From JALYNX01 sp963746905 (GTDB lineage: Bacteria; Actinomycetota; Acidimicrobiia; Spongiisociales; ZC4RG35), in the NCBI GenBank assembly GCA_963746905.1, contig CAVVCY010000003.1, forward strand, positions 868,001 to 932,000: a stretch of DNA of 64,000 bases, read 5' to 3'. A model generated the notes under the pieces. That model had not been told where the DNA came from and made no database searches. It saw only the letters and a program-made list of their open reading frames with translations. The position numbers and the translations under genes are program-made. Positions 8,514 to 17,965 of the stretch are shown here, piece by piece. Position 1 is the first letter of the stretch. The number at the start of each line of letters is the position of its first letter.

Positions 8514-10556
8514 GTGAGCTTCGCCGTTCTCGCTGCCGAGGCCGAGCACGCAGTCGAGGCCGGCATCACCGGAGGTTTCTGGGTCGACACCGCCGGGATC
8601 ATGCTGATCCTGCCCTTCGTCGCCTTCGGCCTCATCATGATCTTCGGGAAGAGGCTGAAGCGGCAGGGCGCCGAAATCGCCATCGCTGCTCTCGCCATCA
8701 ACACGGTCTGGGCCGTCGTGCTGTTCGTCATGAACGCGACCGAGGGAGTCCTCGCCAAGACCACGTTCGAGATCGCCCGGATCGGAACCGTGGGCGGCCA
8801 CGAGATCGTCTTCGAGCTGGGCTGGGTGGTCGACGGGCTCTCGATCATGATGTTCCTCCTCGTCAATCTCGTCGGCCTGCTGGTTTTCATATACGCCGTC
8901 GGTTACATGCGCGGTGACGTTCGCGTCCCCTGGTTCTTCGCCGCGTTCTCCCTCTTCGCCGGGTCGATGCTCCTGTTGGTTGGTGCCCCCAACCTGATCC
9001 AGCTCATCATCGGCTGGGAAGGTGTCGGCCTCGCCTCCTACCTCCTGATCGGGTTCTACTGGGAGGACCTCGAGAACGTGAGGGCCGGCAACAAGGCTTT
9101 CCTCACCAACAAGGTGGCGGATATCGGTTTGATCCTGGGGGCGATCATCGTCGCCATGGCCGTCGGCAGCTTTGACTTTGAAGCCATCAACCGCGCTGCC
9201 GTTGACCATGTCGAAGCCCTTGCCTCCGTAGCCGTGGTCGGGGGATTTCTCCTCTTCTTCGGCGCCATGGGGAAGAGCGCCCAGTTCCCGCTTCACATCT
9301 GGTTGCCCGACGCCATGGCGGGCCCCACACCGGTGTCGGCGCTGATGCATGCCGCGACCATGGTCACCGCCGGCATCTACCTGATGGCCCGCACTTTTCC
9401 CCTCTTTCAGAATCTGGCCCAAGAGGCCCGCCCCTGGATGGTGGCGATCGGGGCAATAACCCTGTTTGCAATGGGTTTGCTCGCCCTTGTAGCCAAAGAC
9501 ATCAAGAAGGTGCTCGCCTATTCCACCGTGTCCCAACTGGGTTACATGATGACGGCGGTGGCCGCAGGCGGGTACACCGCGGGTGTTTTCCACCTGTTCA
9601 CTCACGCCTTCTTCAAGGCTTTGCTCTTCCTTGGCGCCGGCTCGGTGATTCATGCCGTCCACTCCAACAACATGAGTGACATGGGCGGGCTGCGCAAGAC
9701 CATGCCGGTCACCTATTGGACGTTCCTGATCGCGTCTCTGTCCCTCGCCGGCATAATCCCGCTGGCCGGCTTCTGGTCGAAAGACGAGATCCTGGCGACG
9801 TTGGGGCATGAGGGCTACACCGTGGTGATGTGGATCGCCATAGCCGGAGCTTTCGTCACCGCCTTCTACATGACGAGAGCAGTCGCCCTCACCTTCTTCG
9901 GGACCTACAAGGGACACGGACACCCTCACGAGTCTCCACGGGTCATGACGGTTCCGTTGGTCCTGTTAGCCATTCCCTCGGCCCTTGCCGGTCTCTTCAG
10001 CATCCCGGGGGTCACACTTCCTGGGATCGGGAGCTTCAGCGCCTGGCTCGCGGTGCGTGAGGTGACGATGGGGGATCATCACGGGGAGGCGATTCAATGG
10101 GCCCTGGCTGGCAGCGGCGTGTTTGCAGCCTTGCTCGGGATTGGCTTGGGCTGGATGATCTTCGGTAAGGATCGGGATACCCAGGAGGCCCGCGATGGTT
10201 TCGAGGTTCCGGTGCTCTACCCGCTACTCCGCAACAAGTACTACATGGACGACTTGGCCAACGGGGTCGTCGGGGCGACGATGGGCCCGATCGCCCGCTT
10301 CGTGAATTGGACCAATACCTACATCATCGACGCGGTCGTCAACTCTGTTGCCCTGCTCACCAAAGGCCTCGGATCGTTTGTGTACGGGATCCTCGACCAG
10401 CGCGGTGTCGACGGCGTCGTGCATGGCCTGTCCGCGGCCACGGATGGCGCTGGGTCCGCTCTACGAAAGATGCAGACCGGCCGGGTTCAGCAGTATGCGG
10501 CTTCTTTTGTTGGCGGGGTCCTGGCCCTGATCATCGTGTTCGTGCTCGTGACATAG
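8514..10556 (+). CDS. nuoL: NADH-quinone oxidoreductase subunit L
   Basis: 680 residues from the GTG at 8514, supported by GGAGG at 8503-8507; a GTG at 8448 would add 22 poorly hydrophobic residues. MrpA/D-like proton-pumping subunit: LIGWEGVGLASYLLIGFYW (about 165-183), SAQFPLHIWLPDAMAGPTPVSALMHAATMV (about 255-285), then the long C-terminal amphipathic helix region. Preceded by a 133-base gap, unusual for this operon, holding a degenerate GC-rich palindrome that resembles the repeats at 12222 and 13766. Confidence 0.95.
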   Translation: MSFAVLAAEAEHAVEAGITGGFWVDTAGIMLILPFVAFGLIMIFGKRLKRQGAEIAIAALAINTVWAVVLFVMNATEGVLAKTTFEIARIGTVGGHEIVFELGWVVDGLSIMMFLLVNLVGLLVFIYAVGYMRGDVRVPWFFAAFSLFAGSMLLLVGAPNLIQLIIGWEGVGLASYLLIGFYWEDLENVRAGNKAFLTNKVADIGLILGAIIVAMAVGSFDFEAINRAAVDHVEALASVAVVGGFLLFFGAMGKSAQFPLHIWLPDAMAGPTPVSALMHAATMVTAGIYLMARTFPLFQNLAQEARPWMVAIGAITLFAMGLLALVAKDIKKVLAYSTVSQLGYMMTAVAAGGYTAGVFHLFTHAFFKALLFLGAGSVIHAVHSNNMSDMGGLRKTMPVTYWTFLIASLSLAGIIPLAGFWSKDEILATLGHEGYTVVMWIAIAGAFVTAFYMTRAVALTFFGTYKGHGHPHESPRVMTVPLVLLAIPSALAGLFSIPGVTLPGIGSFSAWLAVREVTMGDHHGEAIQWALAGSGVFAALLGIGLGWMIFGKDRDTQEARDGFEVPVLYPLLRNKYYMDDLANGVVGATMGPIARFVNWTNTYIIDAVVNSVALLTKGLGSFVYGILDQRGVDGVVHGLSAATDGAGSALRKMQTGRVQQYAASFVGGVLALIIVFVLVT

Positions 10557-10571
10557 GAGAGACTGAGAAGA

Positions 10572-12188
10572 ATGGAACTGTTCGAAACCTGGGGGCTGAC
10601 CCTCATCGTGTTCGTCCCTCTTGCGGGAGCGCTCCTTCTCGGTTTGATGCCGAAGACGAACGAGCTCGCCCTGAAGGCGGTGGCCCTTCTGGCGTCGGTT
10701 GGCTCCTTCGTGCTCTCGCTGGTTCTGATCGGGCAGTTCGATTTCACCGCCGGCACTTACAACACCTACCAGTTCGAGGTCAACGAGACCTGGATCGAGG
10801 CCATCAACGCCCACTATCACATGGGGATCGATGGCATCAGCTTGCCGTTGCTGGTCCTCTCGACGTTCGTGATGGTGCTTGCCGTGATCTACAGCTGGAA
10901 CCACTGGGAGGAACCGAAGAACCCCAAGGCGTTCCTGATCCTGATGATGATCCTGGCCACTGGGATGAATGGCACCTTCGTGGCCCTGGACCTTGTGCTC
11001 TTCTTCATATTCTTCGAGGTGGTCCTGCTCCCCATGTACTTCATGATCGGGATCTGGGGTGATCGATCGATGAGGAAGATCCCCGGCTTCGCCCGGGAGG
11101 TTGAGACCAGGATCTACGCATCGATCAAGTTCTTCCTGTTCACCTTGTTCGGCTCCGCCTTCATGCTCTTGGGATTCCTGGCCCTCTACTTCAAGTCGGG
11201 TGAGGTGAGTGGTGTGAGCACATTCGATATGGTCGAACTGACCAAGCTCGGAGCCTCCGGTGCCTTCACCGGGACATTCGCCTTCCTCGTCTTTGGGGCG
11301 ATGTTCCTCGGGTTTGCGGTCAAGGTGCCGATGTGGCCGTTCCATACCTGGCTTCCTGACGCACATACCGCGGCGCCGACCGTGGGCTCGGTGCTCCTGG
11401 CGGCCATCCTCCTGAAGCTCGGCTCCTACGGGTTCATCCGGATCTCGCTCCCGATCCTCCCCCAGGAGGCGGCCAACTGGGCTCCGGCGATAGCGATTCT
11501 GGCGGTGATCGGGATCATCTATGGCTCGTTGGCATGTCTCGCCCAGACCGACATGAAACGCCTCATCGCCTTCTCCTCGGTGGGGCACATGGGCTTCGTG
11601 ATGCTTGGTATCGCCACCATGACTGACATCGGGATCAACGCGGCCATCATCGGAATGGTGGCCCACGGCCTTATCACCGGTCTCCTCTTCTTCCTCGCCG
11701 GCTCTATGAGCCACCGCTATCACACCCGGGAGATGTCCCGCCTCGGTGGGAACATCAAGTTGATGCCGGTGATGGGCGGGATCCTGGCCTTCACGGCCAT
11801 GGCGTCACTCGGGCTTCCCGGGTTGGCCGGCTTCTGGGGCGAGTTCATGTCACTCGTCGGCTCCTACAACCCCCTGGCCGGCTTGCCGCTCGGGGTGTTC
11901 CGCACCGCGATGGTCCTGGGGGCTATCGGGACCGTCCTCACTGCGGGCTACATGCTCTATATGTTGCAACAGGTCAACCTCGGAGAGCCGGGAGCCGAGT
12001 GGGAGGGCAAGGAGTTCCACGACGTGGACCGCTTCGAGCTCACTGCCTGGGCGCCACTGATCGTGCTCATCGTGGTGATCGGGTTCTATCCCAAAGTCAT
12101 CTTCGACGCGACGACCGACACTGTGACGTCGATGGTGAACACCGTTTTCGAGTCGGACACGGTGGCGTCGCTGGGATCCGACGGGTGA
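10572..12188 (+). CDS. nuoM: NADH-quinone oxidoreductase subunit M
   Basis: 538 residues, ATG start with AGGAGAGA upstream. Proton-pumping antiporter-like subunit: FFEVVLLPMYFMIGIWG (about 140-156), VKVPMWPFHTWLPDAHTAAPT (about 243-263) and KLGSYGFIRISLPILP (about 278-293). About 13-14 membrane helices. Normal length. Confidence 0.96.
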   Translation: MELFETWGLTLIVFVPLAGALLLGLMPKTNELALKAVALLASVGSFVLSLVLIGQFDFTAGTYNTYQFEVNETWIEAINAHYHMGIDGISLPLLVLSTFVMVLAVIYSWNHWEEPKNPKAFLILMMILATGMNGTFVALDLVLFFIFFEVVLLPMYFMIGIWGDRSMRKIPGFAREVETRIYASIKFFLFTLFGSAFMLLGFLALYFKSGEVSGVSTFDMVELTKLGASGAFTGTFAFLVFGAMFLGFAVKVPMWPFHTWLPDAHTAAPTVGSVLLAAILLKLGSYGFIRISLPILPQEAANWAPAIAILAVIGIIYGSLACLAQTDMKRLIAFSSVGHMGFVMLGIATMTDIGINAAIIGMVAHGLITGLLFFLAGSMSHRYHTREMSRLGGNIKLMPVMGGILAFTAMASLGLPGLAGFWGEFMSLVGSYNPLAGLPLGVFRTAMVLGAIGTVLTAGYMLYMLQQVNLGEPGAEWEGKEFHDVDRFELTAWAPLIVLIVVIGFYPKVIFDATTDTVTSMVNTVFESDTVASLGSDG

Positions 12189-12221
12189 TGAACTGCGCCA
12201 TTCAGAGTTCTTCGGCGGAGC

Positions 12222-12282
12222 GCCCCCCTCGGCCCTTTGGGCCACTCCCCCCAACGTCGCTGCCGCTCCTGGGGGGAGAAAC
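12222..12282. repeat. Palindromic intergenic repeat, copy A (nuoM-nuoN gap)
   Basis: Begins GCCCCCCTC, then hairpin GGCCC-TTT-GGGCC, then CTCCCCCC-AACG...CCT-GGGGGGAG-AAAC. The last part pairs C-run with G-run. Its layout and the words CTCCCCCCAACG and GG(A/G)GGAGAAAC match copy C at 49240. The terminal GGGGGGAGAAAC sits directly before the nuoN ATG and acts as its ribosome site. Confidence 0.6.
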
Positions 12283-13763
12283 ATGACTTTCCGGATCGAT
12301 TATCTGGCCTTCGCGCCCGAGTTCGTGATCATCGCGACTCTCTTGGCGGTCTTCTCCCTCGACCTGTTATTGCCCCGGGCCCAGAAGTACTGGACCGCCA
12401 CCGCAGCCGTGGCCGGGACCGCCCTGGCGGCGGTTCCCTTGGTCTTCCTGGCAGTAAATGGAGAGACCATCTCGATGTTCGATGGCTCCTATGTGGTCGA
12501 CGAGTTTGCCCTGGTCCTCAAAGGGCTATTTGTGGTGGCCGCCTATCTCGTGTTCCTCATGTCCCACCACTACATCGAGTCCGATCGCTACTACCAGGGG
12601 GAGTACTACTTCCTGTTGCTCTCCTCGCTGCTCGGGTCGATGGTCATGGCGTCGCCCGCGACATCATCATCCTGTTCGTGGCCCTCGAATTGACCACCGG
12701 GCCGCTGTACTTGCTCGCCGGTTGGCGGAAGGGTGATGTGAAGTCGAACGAGGCATCGATGAAGTACTTCATCCTCGGCGTCCTCTCCACTGCGCTCCTC
12801 CTCTACGGCCTCTCGTTCATCTACGGGCTGACCGGCCAGGTGACCTTCTCCGGAATCGCGGAGGCGACCGCCGGCATGGCAGACGAGCCAGCGCTGATCG
12901 TGGCCGTCCTATTTGTCATCGTCGGATTCGGCTTCAAGATCGCGGCCGTGCCCTTCCATTTCTGGGCACCGGACACCTACGAGGGGGCACCCACCCCGGT
13001 CACTGCCTATCTATCCGTGAACTCCAAGGCGGCCGGGTTCGTGGCGATGCTGCTGATGATGTATCTGGCGCTGCCCGCGGTCTCCGAGATCTGGGCCCCT
13101 GCGCTTTGGGTGCTGGCTGCGCTGTCGATGACGGTCGGGAACCTCTCTGCGCTCCGGCAGACCAACATCGTTCGCCTGCTCGCCTACTCGTCGGTGGCGC
13201 AGGCCGGTTTCATGCTGGTGCCCTTTGCCTCGGCGGCTGTTGTCGGCGCCAACCTCGAGGAGGCGTTCTCGGCGACCGTCATCTATCTCACGATCTACAC
13301 GGTGATGAACCTCGGCGCCTTCGCTGTAGTCATTGCAGGGGCGCGAAAGACCCGGTCCGGCGAGCTTCGGGCGTGGAGCGGGCTCGCCTCGGTGGACACC
13401 CGTCTCGGGGTGCTGGTGGCGGTGTTCTTCTTCAGCCTGGCGGGGATCCCGCCTTTGGCGGGGTGGTTCGCCAAGTTCGCCATGTTCCGCTCGGTGATGA
13501 TCGCCGGAGGGACGGCCACCGTGGTCCTGGCCGTGATCGCGGCCCTCAACGCAGTCGTGGCCATCTACTACTACGCGAGGGTGGTGAAGACGGTCTGGGT
13601 CGACGACCCAGTCGGGAAGTTCGAGGATGACGCGTCGGCAGCTCCGGCCGGTTCCCTACGACTCGCCCTCGGGCTCTCATTGGCCTTCACCATCGTCGTC
13701 GGCTTCTATCCGACGATCGCAACCTTCGTCGGGGACGCTTCGCGGGTGCTCGCCAGCAGTTGA
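12283..13763 (+). CDS. nuoN: NADH-quinone oxidoreductase subunit N, interrupted by a single-base frameshift
   Basis: ATG at 12283 opens a frame that gives normal NuoN sequence through ...LLSSLLGSMVMAS, then derails near 12651-12657. The continuation ARDIIILFVALELTTGPLYLLAGWRK...VGDASRVLASS is in the next frame. Restoring one base (GCG TCG xCC CGC GAC) gives about 493 residues, normal for NuoN, with VPFHFWAPDTYEGAPTPVTAYLSV and the lysine-bearing helices intact. Both halves are conserved, so a sequencing error is more likely than a dead gene; a real -1 mutation would remove a proton-pumping subunit. Last gene of the operon. Confidence 0.9.
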
Positions 13764-13765
13764 GA

Positions 13766-13833
13766 AGTGCCCCCCTCGACGCGCTCCCTTCGGTCGCTGG
13801 CGTCGGTCCCCCCGCTTCGCAGGGGGACAACCC
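13766..13833. repeat. Palindromic intergenic repeat, copy B (after nuoN)
   Basis: Starts AGTGCCCCCCTC, identical to copy C over 12 bases, then CGACGC...GCGTCG enclosing GCTCCCTTCGGTCGCTGG (compare GCTCACTCCGTTCGCTGG in copy C), then hairpin GTCCCCC-CGCTTCGCA-GGGGGAC. It lies between convergent nuoN and the serine hydrolase, whose stop codon is at its edge, and could act as a two-way terminator, though there is no T run. Confidence 0.6.
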
Positions 13834-14895
13834 CTACTCCCGCGGATCATCCAAGCCCAGCATCTCGGTGATCTTCTGAACCGTGGCCCACGAGCCCCGG
13901 TCCTGATTGCAGAGCACGACCACTGTGATCCCAGTGTCGACGTAGTGCGAAACCATCGCCGACACCCCGGGATCGGCTCCGCCGTGGCCGTAGACCGTCA
14001 CCCGATCGTCGACGACCACCAACTCCATCCCGTAGCCATAGGCCTCCACTCCGTTGTCGAACCCGTGGGGGACCAGCATCTGGCTCACGGTGTCAGGTTG
14101 GAGCAGGGAGCCTGACGTGATTTCGTCGAGGAGGCGGGCCAGATCCGTTGCTGTGGTGGTGAGGCCCCCGTCGGGCATGCCACCGGCCGCGACGCTGTAG
14201 ATATTCGAGCGCCAGGTGTCAGGCGCTTCGTCCGTGGCCAGATAGGCCGTCGCCATGTTGCGGGGCTCGAGGTCGATCTGGAAGAAGCCCGAGTCCACCA
14301 TCCCCGCCGGGCCCAAGACTTCCTCGGTCGCCACTTCGGCGAACGACTTGCCGGTAACCCATTCGATGAGGACGCCGATGAGGATGAAGTTGGCGTCGGC
14401 GTAGAGGAACTCTCCTGGTTCCGAGGCAGCAGGGAGATCGGCGAACAGAGGGAGGATGTCTGTCGGCCCTCGGGCGTGATAGACGGATACCCGGTCCCAG
14501 GCGCTGGTGAAAGAGGCCCAGGTTTCGTCCTCGTCATCGTGGTAGTTGGTGAGGCCGGAGGTGTGTGACAGAAGATGGTGCAGGGTGTGGCGCTGGTCGA
14601 GCGCAAGCGGGCGATATTCGGGGGGAAGGAAATCGAGAAGTGGACGGTCCAGTTTCAGGGTTCCTCGCTCGACCAAACGCAGAGCGGTCGTCGCGGTGAC
14701 CATTTTGGTAATGGATGCCACCTGGAATCGTGTGCTGGCCGTCACCGGGACCTGATGCCCGCGGTGGGCAAGACCGGCGGCATGGCTGAAAACCGGCACT
14801 CGGTCCTCCCAAACCAGCACCACCCCGCTGAACAGATTCTGGCCGGCCCGGTCGTCGATCCAGGAGCCGAGGCCAGCCGCCTGTAGATCCTTCAT
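13834..14895 (-). CDS. Serine hydrolase, beta-lactamase class C / DD-peptidase fold
   Basis: 353 residues from the ATG at 14895, which overlaps the GNAT stop (ATGA). Active-site Ser-x-x-Lys is visible as ASITKMVTATTALRLVERG near residues 60-80, followed by LLSHTSGLTNY, the second motif YADANFILIG (YxD in place of the usual YxN) and HGGADPG near the C-terminus. No signal peptide or lipobox, so it is probably cytoplasmic, like many esterase/beta-lactamase-like proteins of this family. Substrate unknown. Operon with the GNAT gene upstream. Confidence 0.85.
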   Translation of the reverse strand: MKDLQAAGLGSWIDDRAGQNLFSGVVLVWEDRVPVFSHAAGLAHRGHQVPVTASTRFQVASITKMVTATTALRLVERGTLKLDRPLLDFLPPEYRPLALDQRHTLHHLLSHTSGLTNYHDDEDETWASFTSAWDRVSVYHARGPTDILPLFADLPAASEPGEFLYADANFILIGVLIEWVTGKSFAEVATEEVLGPAGMVDSGFFQIDLEPRNMATAYLATDEAPDTWRSNIYSVAAGGMPDGGLTTTATDLARLLDEITSGSLLQPDTVSQMLVPHGFDNGVEAYGYGMELVVVDDRVTVYGHGGADPGVSAMVSHYVDTGITVVVLCNQDRGSWATVQKITEMLGLDDPRE

Positions 14896-15479
14896 CTGGT
14901 GCCGCGCACCTCGCCGGATCGCCGAATCGCTCGATATTCCCGGTCGAGGAGGGACCACAGTGAATGGTCGACCCAGTTGCCCCGGATCAGCAACTCCTCG
15001 CGGAGAACTCCTTCCCTGGTGAAACCCAGTTTTCCGGCGACGCGGTCGGACTGATCGTTTCCGACCGCGATTCGAAGAGTCACCTTGTGATAGCCGAGGG
15101 ACCCAAACGCCTCACCGAGGAGGCACTCCATGGCCTCGGTGCAGATTCCCTTCGAGCTTTCGTCGGTGCGGACCCAATACCCGAACTCGGCGATCTTGCC
15201 CAGCTTGGAAATGGTCCACAAAGAGATGTTGCCCAGATGGCGCTCGGGGTGGGCTTTGTAACGGATCGAGTAGTCCCAAGCCCGGTCCTCCTTCCAGGCC
15301 TGGAGGGACTCCCGGATAAAGGCGGTGGTGTCGCCGTACTCGTAGTCCATGCGTGCCCAGGGCAGCCATTGGTTCAATTCGGGCAACGAGGAGCGGATCG
15401 CGTCGTCGAGGGTTGCCTGGTCGCGTCTGGTGAAGCGCTGGACAATCAGGCGGTCGGTCTCGAAGTACGGGCGTGGCAC
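14892..15479 (-). CDS. GNAT acetyltransferase, RimJ/RimL-like
   Basis: 195 residues. N-terminal PYFETDRLIVQRFTRRDQATL (the ETxRLxxR motif of RimJ/RimL-type N-acetyltransferases), central FGYWVRTDESSKGICTEAMECLLGEAF acetyl-CoA-binding region, and VGNDQSDRVAGKLGFTREGVLREEL (N..S..v..KlGF..eG) at the C-terminal third. Acetylates an amine, possibly a ribosomal protein N-terminus or small molecule; target not predictable. Confidence 0.88.
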   Translation of the reverse strand: MPRPYFETDRLIVQRFTRRDQATLDDAIRSSLPELNQWLPWARMDYEYGDTTAFIRESLQAWKEDRAWDYSIRYKAHPERHLGNISLWTISKLGKIAEFGYWVRTDESSKGICTEAMECLLGEAFGSLGYHKVTLRIAVGNDQSDRVAGKLGFTREGVLREELLIRGNWVDHSLWSLLDREYRAIRRSGEVRGTR

Positions 15480-15516
15480 CGGATCAGGTTATCGGCGCAC
15501 TTAACCTGACCATTGA

Positions 15517-16045
15517 ATGTGGGACAGACTTCATTTGAGTGCCCAGGAACCGAAGCCCGGTGACGGGCCCCTCGCCGCAGTCCTCGCGGCCCTCTATGAG
15601 GACGACGACGGCTTGGTGAGGATCGTTCTCACCAAACGGCCGGACACGATGCCAACCCATGCCGGCCATATCTCATTGCCCGGCGGCAGGGCCGATCCTT
15701 CGGACCGGGGGCCCGTCGACACCGCATTGCGCGAGGCCCACGAGGAAGTCGGCATCGAGCCGTCGTCGGTGGAAGTCCTCGGCTTCCTGCCTTCGATCGA
15801 CACCGTGGAATTCAAGCCGTGGGTGGTCCCTGTGGTGGGCCGATTGAGGCCGCCGGTGAAGCTGATCCCAAGTGAGCGAGAGGTGGCCAGGGTCTACACC
15901 CCCCTTCTCGAGGATCTGGCCGACAGCGAGCGCTGGTGGAGCGTTCCCTGGAATGACTTCCAGGTTTGGTACTACGACCTTGGCGGCGACACCCTGTGGG
16001 GGCGCGACGGCGCGCATGGTTCGCTCCCTGGTCGGGCTCGACTAG
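15517..16045 (+). CDS. Nudix CoA pyrophosphatase, interrupted near its C-terminus by a frameshift
   Basis: About 175 residues when repaired. The Nudix box GGRADPSDRGPVDTALREAHEEVGI (roughly residues 56-80, spaced G-x5-E-x7-REUxEEUGU apart from the first Glu being replaced) and the upstream LPGGR/CoA-pyrophosphatase-like HISLPGG block are clear. The five-G run at 15998-16002 appears to hold one extra base: with four Gs the end reads LWGATARMVRSLVGLD and stops at 16043-16045, the expected C-terminus. As given, the frame instead runs on into the next gene. Likely hydrolyses CoA or other nucleoside diphosphate derivatives. Confidence 0.8.
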
Positions 16046-16090
16046 CTCCGCCGGTTCAAGTTTTAGCCCTTGTTTTGTCGATGTCTTCTT

Positions 16091-17896
16091 GTGAGTTCGC
16101 GCGCTCCGATAGAGGCGCAGCAGCGGTTTCACAGGTATGTGGCGGTGCTGTTTGCCGTGACCTTTCCTGCGCTTGCGATCATCGAGATCCTGCGCTCGGA
16201 CATGAAGTCACCCCTGGCCCCGATTCGTTGGGCCAGCTACATGGTGCTCGCGATCTGGGCGATCTGGCTCACCCAGCGAGAGGAGGCCAACACCATGACT
16301 CTGGTGTTGAGCACGACCTGGTTTTTCGGTGTCCTCGCCATCATCGAGGCGCTCTTCGGTGTGGAGATATCCGCATTCGACTTCACCACCTCGTTCGGCC
16401 TGGTGATGATGCTGGGAGTGATGGCCGGCACCCTGAGCGCCGGCAGCCGGCTGGTCTGGTCGGGGGCGGTCGGGATGAGCATTGCCTTGTGGAGCATCAC
16501 TATGGGGATCCTCCTCAAGGAGTCGATCGACGTGATCGGGGTGCGAAGCGTGATCGCGGTGACCGGAGTGATCTTCACCACCGCCCTTGTTTCGAGGCTC
16601 TTCGATCAGCTCTCAGAGTCGATTGCCCGTTATGAGAAAGCGACCCGTCTCCAGCATGCAATCGCGACCTGCTCCGAGGCCCTTCTGGTTCAGACCGATG
16701 TCTTTGCGATCTATGAGGCCGTGAAGGCCCTGATGGAGGCAACCGATGCCGACTACTCCTACGTGGCCCGCACCGTCCACATCGACGGAGCGCCGCACTG
16801 GGAGATAATCGCCGACGCCCGCCGAAACGCGAACGTCCGCATGGGCGGCTGGAAGAGCGGGGCATACGACGCGACCTCGGCGATCTACAAGGCCCAGTCC
16901 GAGGGGCGCGCCATAACCGTCCACACTGCCCGGCTCAAGGACGAGGAACGTGCGATGTACGAGCGTGACGGGATCGTCTCTGAGGTGAGTGTCCCGATCT
17001 TCGTGGCGGGCACCTTCCGCGGGTCCATAGGGTTCATCGCCACCCTTGATGACCGGGTTTGGAGCGACGCCGAGGTGGAGACTCTATGGCGCGCCTCCCA
17101 TATGATCGGTGCCTACTGGCGGCGCCAGGACGATCAGGAAGAGCTCAAAGCCTCGAGCGAGTCGAAGGATCGGCTGCTGGCGTCGGTCAGCCACGAGATT
17201 CGAACGCCACTCACTGCCATCGTTGGCCTTGCCGAAGAAATCGCAAGCAGTCGCTCGATGCTCGCCGCCGACGAGCTGGTTGAGCTCAACGGGATCATCG
17301 CGGTGCAAAGTCGGGAGTTGGCCGAGCTGGTGGAGGATCTCCTGGTGGCATCGCGCGCCGAAGCCGGCAACCTTTCGATCAAGCCCGACATGATCGACCT
17401 GAGGGCGGAAGTCGAGAGCGTGGTCCGTGGAGTCCGGGAGTCACATCCCAGTGGCAAGGACCTGATAGTCGACGGAGACAATGTCAAGGCGTGGGCGGAC
17501 GCACTCCGCTGCCGGCAGATCATCCGAAATCTGCTGACCAATGCCATCAAGTACGGAGGGCAGCGGATCGCGGTGTTGGTCCGTTCGGTCGGGGATCAGG
17601 CACAGATTCTGGTGGTCGACGACGGCACCGGTGTTCCCTCCGAGGAGCAAGAGCTGATCTTCGATAGGTACTACCGCGGACGGCAATCGCCCACCCAACC
17701 CGGTTCGGTGGGAATCGGCTTGGCCGTCTCCCGCCAGCTCGCCGAGCTGATGGCCGGCAGCCTTCGATATGTGGACGCCCATGGCGAATCCCGTTTCGAG
17801 CTGAGCTTGCCCACCCGCCCCTTGGCGCCGGCTCGCTCGGCTCCAATGTCGGCAGACCCGATCAGCTCCAGCGTTGACGCCACGTTCCGGGTCTGA
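16091..17896 (+). CDS. Membrane histidine kinase with GAF domain
   Basis: 601 residues from the GTG at 16091 (a TTG at 16070 is possible but unsupported). About six membrane helices in residues 14-170, a GAF-like sensor (about 185-335, SEALLVQTDVFAIYEAVKALME...GSIGFIATLDDRVWSDAEVETLWRAS), HisKA with SVSHEIRTPL and phospho-acceptor His368, and HATPase_c with N (NLLTNAIKYGG), G1 (VVDDGTGVP) and G2 (GSVGIGLAVS) boxes. No response regulator gene is adjacent, so it is an orphan kinase. Signal unknown. Confidence 0.9.
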   Translation: MSSRAPIEAQQRFHRYVAVLFAVTFPALAIIEILRSDMKSPLAPIRWASYMVLAIWAIWLTQREEANTMTLVLSTTWFFGVLAIIEALFGVEISAFDFTTSFGLVMMLGVMAGTLSAGSRLVWSGAVGMSIALWSITMGILLKESIDVIGVRSVIAVTGVIFTTALVSRLFDQLSESIARYEKATRLQHAIATCSEALLVQTDVFAIYEAVKALMEATDADYSYVARTVHIDGAPHWEIIADARRNANVRMGGWKSGAYDATSAIYKAQSEGRAITVHTARLKDEERAMYERDGIVSEVSVPIFVAGTFRGSIGFIATLDDRVWSDAEVETLWRASHMIGAYWRRQDDQEELKASSESKDRLLASVSHEIRTPLTAIVGLAEEIASSRSMLAADELVELNGIIAVQSRELAELVEDLLVASRAEAGNLSIKPDMIDLRAEVESVVRGVRESHPSGKDLIVDGDNVKAWADALRCRQIIRNLLTNAIKYGGQRIAVLVRSVGDQAQILVVDDGTGVPSEEQELIFDRYYRGRQSPTQPGSVGIGLAVSRQLAELMAGSLRYVDAHGESRFELSLPTRPLAPARSAPMSADPISSSVDATFRV

Positions 17897-17965
17897 TCGC
17901 CCTCGCCGAATTCTCAACTCTGCGCCGATACATAGAATGTGACCTCCCACCGGGGCTGACCAAGG

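Noticed and set aside
8319..9929. 536-residue open frame antisense to nuoL
   Set aside because: Low-complexity H, D, G, E, R-rich translation with no family motifs; it mirrors the codon pattern of the hydrophobic nuoL gene, which is certain.
10461..11723. 420-residue open frame antisense to nuoM
   Set aside because: Same reason: H/E/D/R-rich shadow of a membrane protein gene.
12651..12657. Programmed frameshifting in nuoN
   Set aside because: No slippery heptamer or downstream structure is evident, and many other genes carry similar single-base breaks, so sequencing error is simpler.
17924..17931. GCCGATAC as a third sigma-28-like box before the LCP gene
   Set aside because: No TTCAG or TAAA-like element 15 bases upstream, and the gene starts 35 bases later without matching geometry.
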